A stretch of 9,123 bases of DNA from SURF-32 sp964648365 (GTDB taxonomy: Bacteria > Planctomycetota > Phycisphaerae > UBA1845): positions 1-9,123 of the forward strand of contig CAZYLK010000217.1 in NCBI GenBank assembly GCA_964648365.1. The letters are read 5' to 3'. This document shows positions 5,173-9,123 of the stretch, piece by piece. The notes under the pieces are model-generated. The model was given only the letters and a program-made list of their open reading frames with translations. It was not told the DNA's origin and did not search any database. The number at the start of each line of letters is the position of its first letter. Position 1 is the first letter of the stretch. The position numbers and the translations under genes are program-made.

Positions 5173-7626
5173 CCGATTGAACCTGTCCCAACCCCGCCAG
5201 ACCGCTGGGCGGCCTTCGTCCATCGCACGCGGTGGATGTGGATCCTGCTCTGGCCGCTGGCGGCGGGCATCATCTGGGCCAGCACTCCTCGCATATCGGA
5301 CCTGCTGAGCGACTCCCAGGTCGGCTTCATCCCCGCGGACATGCCGTCGCAGCAGGCGCTGGCGGCGCTGAATCGCGCCTTTCCAGATGAACCGTACGCC
5401 AGCCGGGCCGCGGTGGTCTGCGTGCGCGAGGCCGGGCTGACCGACGCGGATCGGGCGTGGATCGCAGCCACGGCGCGGGAACTGGCGGCCGACCGCGACA
5501 GCCGCGGCTGGCGGATCAGGGCATCGGCACTGTCGCCGATGCTGGCCGCCCTGCTCGAAAGCCCCGACCGGCAGGCGTCGCTGATCGTCGCCGACCTCCC
5601 GTCGGAACTCTACACGCATCACACGGTCGACTCGGTCACGCGGGTCAAAGCCCGAATCGCGGCCGTGCCCCCCCCGAGGGGGTTGACCGTCGAGGTCAGC
5701 GGCAGCGCCGCGCTGGGCGAACTGCTGGCCGATTCCGCCCGGCGCAACGTTGACGACACCACGTTCTGGACCTTCGTGAGCGTCATCGTGATCCTGGCCG
5801 TCATCTACCGATCGCCCGTGGCCATGTCGCTGCCGATCGTGGCGGTGGCGGCGTCACTGATGGTTTCGTTGGGACTGGTCGGTTGGGCTGCGTCGCGCGG
5901 CCTGCCCATCTCCGGCCTGGTCGAGATGTTCACGATCGTCGTGGTCGTCGGATCGGGCGTGGACTACTGCCTGTTTCTGTTCGCCCGGTTTCGCGAGCAG
6001 ATCGCCAACACCGAGCCGCGGCCTTCAGCCCGCGCGAACGCACAACCCTCAAGCGAGCCGCGGGCTTCAGCCCGCGCGGACGCCCCGCCGGGGTTGGAGC
6101 CGCAAACCGTGGAACGTAATACCCGCGCAGACGGCCCTCGTGCCGCGCGCGTGGCGCTGGCCCGCAGTGGCGGCGCGATCCTCGCCAGCGCCGGCACCAA
6201 CGTCGCCGGGCTGGCCACCCTCATCCTCGCCCGCAACCGCGACATCTACACCAGCGGCCCGACCATCGCGTTCGCCATCGCGATTGCCACGCTGGCGATC
6301 CTGACGCTGACGCCCGCGCTGATGGCGCTGGCCGGGCGGCGATTGCTGTGGCCGGCGCGGATCAACGCGGAGGATCTGGATCGCCGCGGCCTGTGGACGC
6401 GCATCGGAAACCTCGTCGTCTTCCGCCCGCGCCGCGTCATCGGATGGAGCCTCCTGCTGCTCCTGGCGCCCGGCATCGCGGGGATGACCGCGCCGACGCT
6501 GTTCGACACGCTGGACGAATACCCGGCCGACACGTCGTTCGTGCGCGGCGCGCGGCTGGCCTATCGACACCTTTATGGCGTACGCGACGCGACGGAACTG
6601 ACGCTGCTGCTGACGTTCGATTGGCCGCTGTCGGACCAGCAGATCAACGAGGAGTTTCCCGAGTGGCTGCATGATTTTAAGACCCGCGTGCGGGCCTCCC
6701 TGGCAGGCAGTCGCGTGCTCTTCATGCGTCATGCGTTCGATCCGCTGGGAACGGGTCCAACCTTCGCTCCGGCGGGCACCTCGGCGGTGGCTTCGTCACC
6801 GACGAGCGACGCACTCGCGACAGCGGTACAGGCGTTCGGTCGGGGGTACTACGTGTCAGGCTCGCGGCAGGCGCTGCGGGTCGACATCGGCCTGGCGGCT
6901 GACGGGCACTCGGACGAGGCGATGTGGCTGGTTGACCAGATTCGCGGGTGCGCCAGGGACTGGCCCACGGACCTAGCGCTCGCAGCAGCGAACGCGAACA
7001 AGGCCAAAGGCAACGCTGAGCTGATCGATCGGGCACGCGGGCTGACCATTCAGATCGCCGGCGACACGGCCATGGTCGACGACATGAAGGCGCTGAAGCG
7101 CTGGGATTTCGCCGTGGTGGCGATCGCGGCCGTGGTCGTGGTCTACGCGATCCTGCTCTGGCTGCTGCGCGACGGGCTGCTCTCGGCCCTTCTGGTGGCG
7201 GCGACGCTTCTGACTTTCGCGGCCGCGTGCGGCCTGACGCGGGCGGTGTTCTATGTGTGGACGGGCCTCGACGGCCTCAACTTCCGCCTGGAGTTTCTGC
7301 TCTTTATCATCCTGCTGTCGCTGGGGCAGGACTACAACATCTACGTCGTCACCCGCATCCGCGAGGAACTCCGCACCCGCGGCCCCGCCGACGCCGTCGC
7401 CCTGGCCGTCGCCCGCACCGGCGGCGTGGTCAGCAGTTGCGGCCTCATCATGGCCGCCACCTTCGCCTCCATGATCGCCGGCTCGCTGATCGTCATGAAA
7501 CAAATGGCCATCGGCCTGGCCCTGGGCATCCTGCTGGACACGTTCGTGGTGCGCCCGCTGCTGATCCCGGCGGCGACGTTTCTGCTGCTGCGCCGGAGAC
7601 GCGGGGCGGGGTTGAAGGCGTGTTGA
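5170..7626 (+). CDS. MMPL/RND-superfamily exporter, 12 membrane helices
   Basis: An 818-residue inner-membrane transporter with the duplicated MMPL architecture. Numbered from GTG 5170: helix 1 at about 22-40, a large periplasmic domain (about 40-198), helices 2-6 (about 200-388), helix 7 (423-442), a second periplasmic domain (about 443-645), and helices 8-12 (647-806). The proton-relay signature is present in both halves: GSGVDYCLFLFARFRE with Asp265-Tyr266 in helix 4, and LGQDYNIYVVTRIREE with Asp721-Tyr722 in helix 10, equivalent to the Asp-Tyr pairs of MmpL3. The family (hydrophobe/amphiphile exporters, including HpnN and MmpL) moves lipids or other hydrophobic molecules on proton energy; the substrate here is unknown. 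No membrane-fusion adaptor or outer-membrane channel gene is adjacent. Oddity: after helix 4 the usual short loop is enlarged by about 40 Pro/Ala/Arg-rich residues (282-322), encoded by two palindromic repeats and a third, decayed one. The gene meets the WG-protein gene tail to tail with a 15-base gap. Confidence 0.92.
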   Translation: MPIEPVPTPPDRWAAFVHRTRWMWILLWPLAAGIIWASTPRISDLLSDSQVGFIPADMPSQQALAALNRAFPDEPYASRAAVVCVREAGLTDADRAWIAATARELAADRDSRGWRIRASALSPMLAALLESPDRQASLIVADLPSELYTHHTVDSVTRVKARIAAVPPPRGLTVEVSGSAALGELLADSARRNVDDTTFWTFVSVIVILAVIYRSPVAMSLPIVAVAASLMVSLGLVGWAASRGLPISGLVEMFTIVVVVGSGVDYCLFLFARFREQIANTEPRPSARANAQPSSEPRASARADAPPGLEPQTVERNTRADGPRAARVALARSGGAILASAGTNVAGLATLILARNRDIYTSGPTIAFAIAIATLAILTLTPALMALAGRRLLWPARINAEDLDRRGLWTRIGNLVVFRPRRVIGWSLLLLLAPGIAGMTAPTLFDTLDEYPADTSFVRGARLAYRHLYGVRDATELTLLLTFDWPLSDQQINEEFPEWLHDFKTRVRASLAGSRVLFMRHAFDPLGTGPTFAPAGTSAVASSPTSDALATAVQAFGRGYYVSGSRQALRVDIGLAADGHSDEAMWLVDQIRGCARDWPTDLALAAANANKAKGNAELIDRARGLTIQIAGDTAMVDDMKALKRWDFAVVAIAAVVVVYAILLWLLRDGLLSALLVAATLLTFAAACGLTRAVFYVWTGLDGLNFRLEFLLFIILLSLGQDYNIYVVTRIREELRTRGPADAVALAVARTGGVVSSCGLIMAATFASMIAGSLIVMKQMAIGLALGILLDTFVVRPLLIPAATFLLLRRRRGAGLKAC
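6013..6083 (+). repeat. Palindromic repeats absorbed in frame into the MMPL gene
   Basis: Two 29-bp copies (6013-6041 and 6055-6083), with only two base differences, are set 42 bp apart, exactly 14 codons. Copy 2 contains the perfect inverted repeat CGCGGGCT-TC-AGCCCGCG (6059-6076); copy 1 has one mismatch in the stem. A third GAGCCG begins another 42 bp on, at 6097, with a partly similar CCCGCGCAGACG near 6123, suggesting a decayed third unit. They encode EPRPSARANAQPSS and EPRASARADAPPGL within the cytoplasmic loop after helix 4. A related copy lies outside genes at 3305-3333. Confidence 0.8.
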
Positions 7627-7641
7627 GGCGTCGGCTCATCG

Positions 7642-8850
7642 TTAATCACCCTTGCCTCCCTGCTCATCGGCCGGCATCACTTCGCGCCCAGTCCTGTCGA
7701 TGTAGGACGGCGTGCTATAGACATACGACGGCATGCTATCGTCGGCCTCCAGATCCACCCGTGCGAGTCTTCCTCGGAACGGTTGGGCGGAATAGTAACG
7801 CGCCGGAATCACCATCTCGCCTTCCCGATTCATGAACCCCCACCTTCGCCGATGGCCAGCGGTTTCGACGTACGTACATGTCAATCCGCCGGAGAATCCG
7901 GAGCCTTGGCCGACGGCGGCCTGGAAGACTCGCTTGCCCGACGCATCGATGAAACCCTCCCATCCGTCCCGGGCCTTTACCGGGCAGAGGCCTTCGGAGA
8001 AGTCACCCGCCCAACGGAATCGCGGTGCGATCACGATGTCTCCGCCGCGATCGATGAACCCCCAATAGTCGCCGATGCGGACGCGCGCCAGGGATTGAGA
8101 GAACTCGCCCGCCAATTGGAACCTGGCCGGTATCACGATCGATCCTGTTCTGTCCACGAAGCCCCAAGAGCGGTCTACTTCGACGCCAGCGAGGCCCTCG
8201 CTAAAGTCCTCTGCCCGCTCGAAACGCGGCTCGATGACGAAGTCACCGGTGCCGTCGATGTAGCCCCAGAGCCCGAAGACTGGCGTCGTCCGCGGTGTCG
8301 TGGTGGCGCCGATGTTGACGCGGCATAAACCCTCCGCGAAGTCCCCTGCGTCATCAAACTTCGGTGGAATCGCGACATTGCCCTCCCGATCTACAAACCC
8401 GTACTTCAACGTCCAGACGGCGATGTGGCTCGCAGGCACACCGAACCGTGCGAATCCGTCACGGAAAGCATGCGTCTCCTTGGCCTGAGGGAGCAGACGC
8501 ACCCGCTGGGTCTCGATAAACAGGTAGCCACGCCGATGCGCTTTCCAGCACTCCGCAACGCCATCTATTGCGTCGCGACAACTCAGTCCGTCTGCGCTGA
8601 AAACGAGGCTGCCTGTCTCGTCCATGAAGTCACACCCGCGCCTGCCCCACACACGGTACAGTTCGCCACCGTCGTATTCTGGCGTGAGGCGGCCTACGTC
8701 CGACAAACGCACGACTTCCATGCGTGGTACGGGCAGATCGAAGTAGTAAAAGTAGACTGCGACGAACAGGCCGATGCCGGCGGTGACCAGTAGGCGGCGC
8801 GCGACCCATGAGCGGCCGACATGCCCGTCGCCGTCTAAGGCAGTCTTCAC
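7642..8850 (-). CDS. Membrane-anchored WG-repeat protein
   Basis: A 402-residue protein built mostly of WG (Trp-Gly) repeats, each near WGFIDrxGxivIxPrFxxAgxFseGLaxV and about 34 residues long. Clear units begin near 148, 195, 229, 263, 297 and 337; a partial one lies near 382, and degenerate ones near 70 and 109. Residues 20-37 form one hydrophobic helix after a basic start (Arg13, Arg18, Arg19), so the repeat domain should face the periplasm, held by an uncleaved signal anchor. The spacing between units 1 and 2 is widened by a Thr/Pro-rich insert (182-191). WG repeats are known as binding or structural folds in many bacteria, with few defined roles; no enzyme domain is seen. GTG 8850 is supported by GGAGAG (8857-8862) at about 6 bases spacing. 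It overlaps the stop of the upstream gene by 4 bases (GTGA), which implies translational coupling. Confidence 0.88.
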   Translation of the reverse strand: MKTALDGDGHVGRSWVARRLLVTAGIGLFVAVYFYYFDLPVPRMEVVRLSDVGRLTPEYDGGELYRVWGRRGCDFMDETGSLVFSADGLSCRDAIDGVAECWKAHRRGYLFIETQRVRLLPQAKETHAFRDGFARFGVPASHIAVWTLKYGFVDREGNVAIPPKFDDAGDFAEGLCRVNIGATTTPRTTPVFGLWGYIDGTGDFVIEPRFERAEDFSEGLAGVEVDRSWGFVDRTGSIVIPARFQLAGEFSQSLARVRIGDYWGFIDRGGDIVIAPRFRWAGDFSEGLCPVKARDGWEGFIDASGKRVFQAAVGQGSGFSGGLTCTYVETAGHRRRWGFMNREGEMVIPARYYSAQPFRGRLARVDLEADDSMPSYVYSTPSYIDRTGREVMPADEQGGKGD

Positions 8851-9123
8851 GCTTGACTCTCCGAGAACAGCGTGCCGTTCCGCTTGATCGACTCCGCCAC
8901 CTTGCTGAGTTCGCGAACGAGGTAGTAGTAGGTGTTCAGGGAGGCCGAAGCCCAGCCCAGACCGTAAGGGAGGGGGTTCCTGCGGCTTGAGAGAACCCGC
9001 TTACTGACGTGCGCGGCTCGGCTCATGATGGCTTGCTCGTAGATCCGCCGCATGCCGTGGATGTACCGCCGCTGCATCACGTTGCTTTCGTCCGTCTCCG
9101 CGATGACCTCCTGGCCGTCGTAG
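8847..9123 (-). CDS. C-terminal part of an unrecognised protein, cut by the window edge
   Basis: The minus-strand frame stays open from its TGA at 8847-8849 to the right edge, so only about the last 90 residues are visible and the true start is outside. An internal GTG-ATG at 9075-9080 is not needed as a start. The visible part is soluble and probably helical, rich in Arg, Tyr and Ser (MQRRYIHGMRRIYEQAIMSR, then ASLNTYYYLVRELSKVAESI). It has no membrane segment or metal motif. Its stop overlaps the GTG of the WG-repeat gene, so both are probably made from one transcript and act together. No family can be named from this fragment. Confidence 0.65.
   Translation of the reverse strand, partial: YDGQEVIAETDESNVMQRRYIHGMRRIYEQAIMSRAAHVSKRVLSSRRNPLPYGLGWASASLNTYYYLVRELSKVAESIKRNGTLFSESQA

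Noticed and set aside
7627..7641. Terminator expected between the convergent exporter and WG-protein genes.
   Set aside because: The gap is 15 bases and no hairpin with a T run is visible there or in the adjoining ends of the genes.

Overview
The window is high-GC DNA, about two-thirds G+C by eye. It is densely coded and starts genes freely with GTG. It reads as a chromosomal segment of an environmental bacterium, most likely a planctomycete or relative. That assignment is inference. It rests on the WG-repeat protein, the orphan MMPL exporter, the long acidic low-complexity protein, and families of short palindromic repeats that translate in shadow frames to peptides such as GTGFQPV and GQDARAT, which I associate with planctomycete gene predictions. 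No rRNA, tRNA, CRISPR array, transposase or phage gene is visible.

Layout. The left edge (1-140) holds a pair of inverted 25-bp repeats facing each other across 68 bp. They abut the stop codon of a class I/II aminotransferase on the minus strand (141-1349). The spacer 1350-1602 carries the aminotransferase's probable promoter and ribosome site, and a cluster of five short hairpin repeats. Next come an M42-like metallopeptidase (1603-2784, minus) and a three-helix membrane protein just upstream of it (2829-3182, minus). These two are probably one operon, with a promoter near 3215-3242. A long acidic protein with a predicted C-terminal coiled coil lies further up on the minus strand (3362-4789).

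The 380-bp region 4790-5169 separates this minus-strand group from a divergent 12-helix MMPL/RND exporter (5170-7626, plus). It contains an exact 31-bp copy of one hairpin repeat from the cluster at 1460. Two copies of another palindromic repeat have been absorbed in frame into the exporter itself, between helices 4 and 5. Converging on the exporter is a WG-repeat membrane-anchored protein (7642-8850, minus). It is translationally coupled through a GTGA overlap to a gene that leaves the window on the right (8847 to edge, minus).

How the genes work together. I see no single pathway. The aminotransferase and the peptidase could both serve amino acid metabolism, but they seem to have separate promoters. 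The exporter stands alone, with no adaptor or outer-membrane partner here. The most distinctive feature of the window is its repeat content: at least three families of short palindromes, in intergenic spacers and once inside a gene. No complete undescribed multi-gene system is evident.
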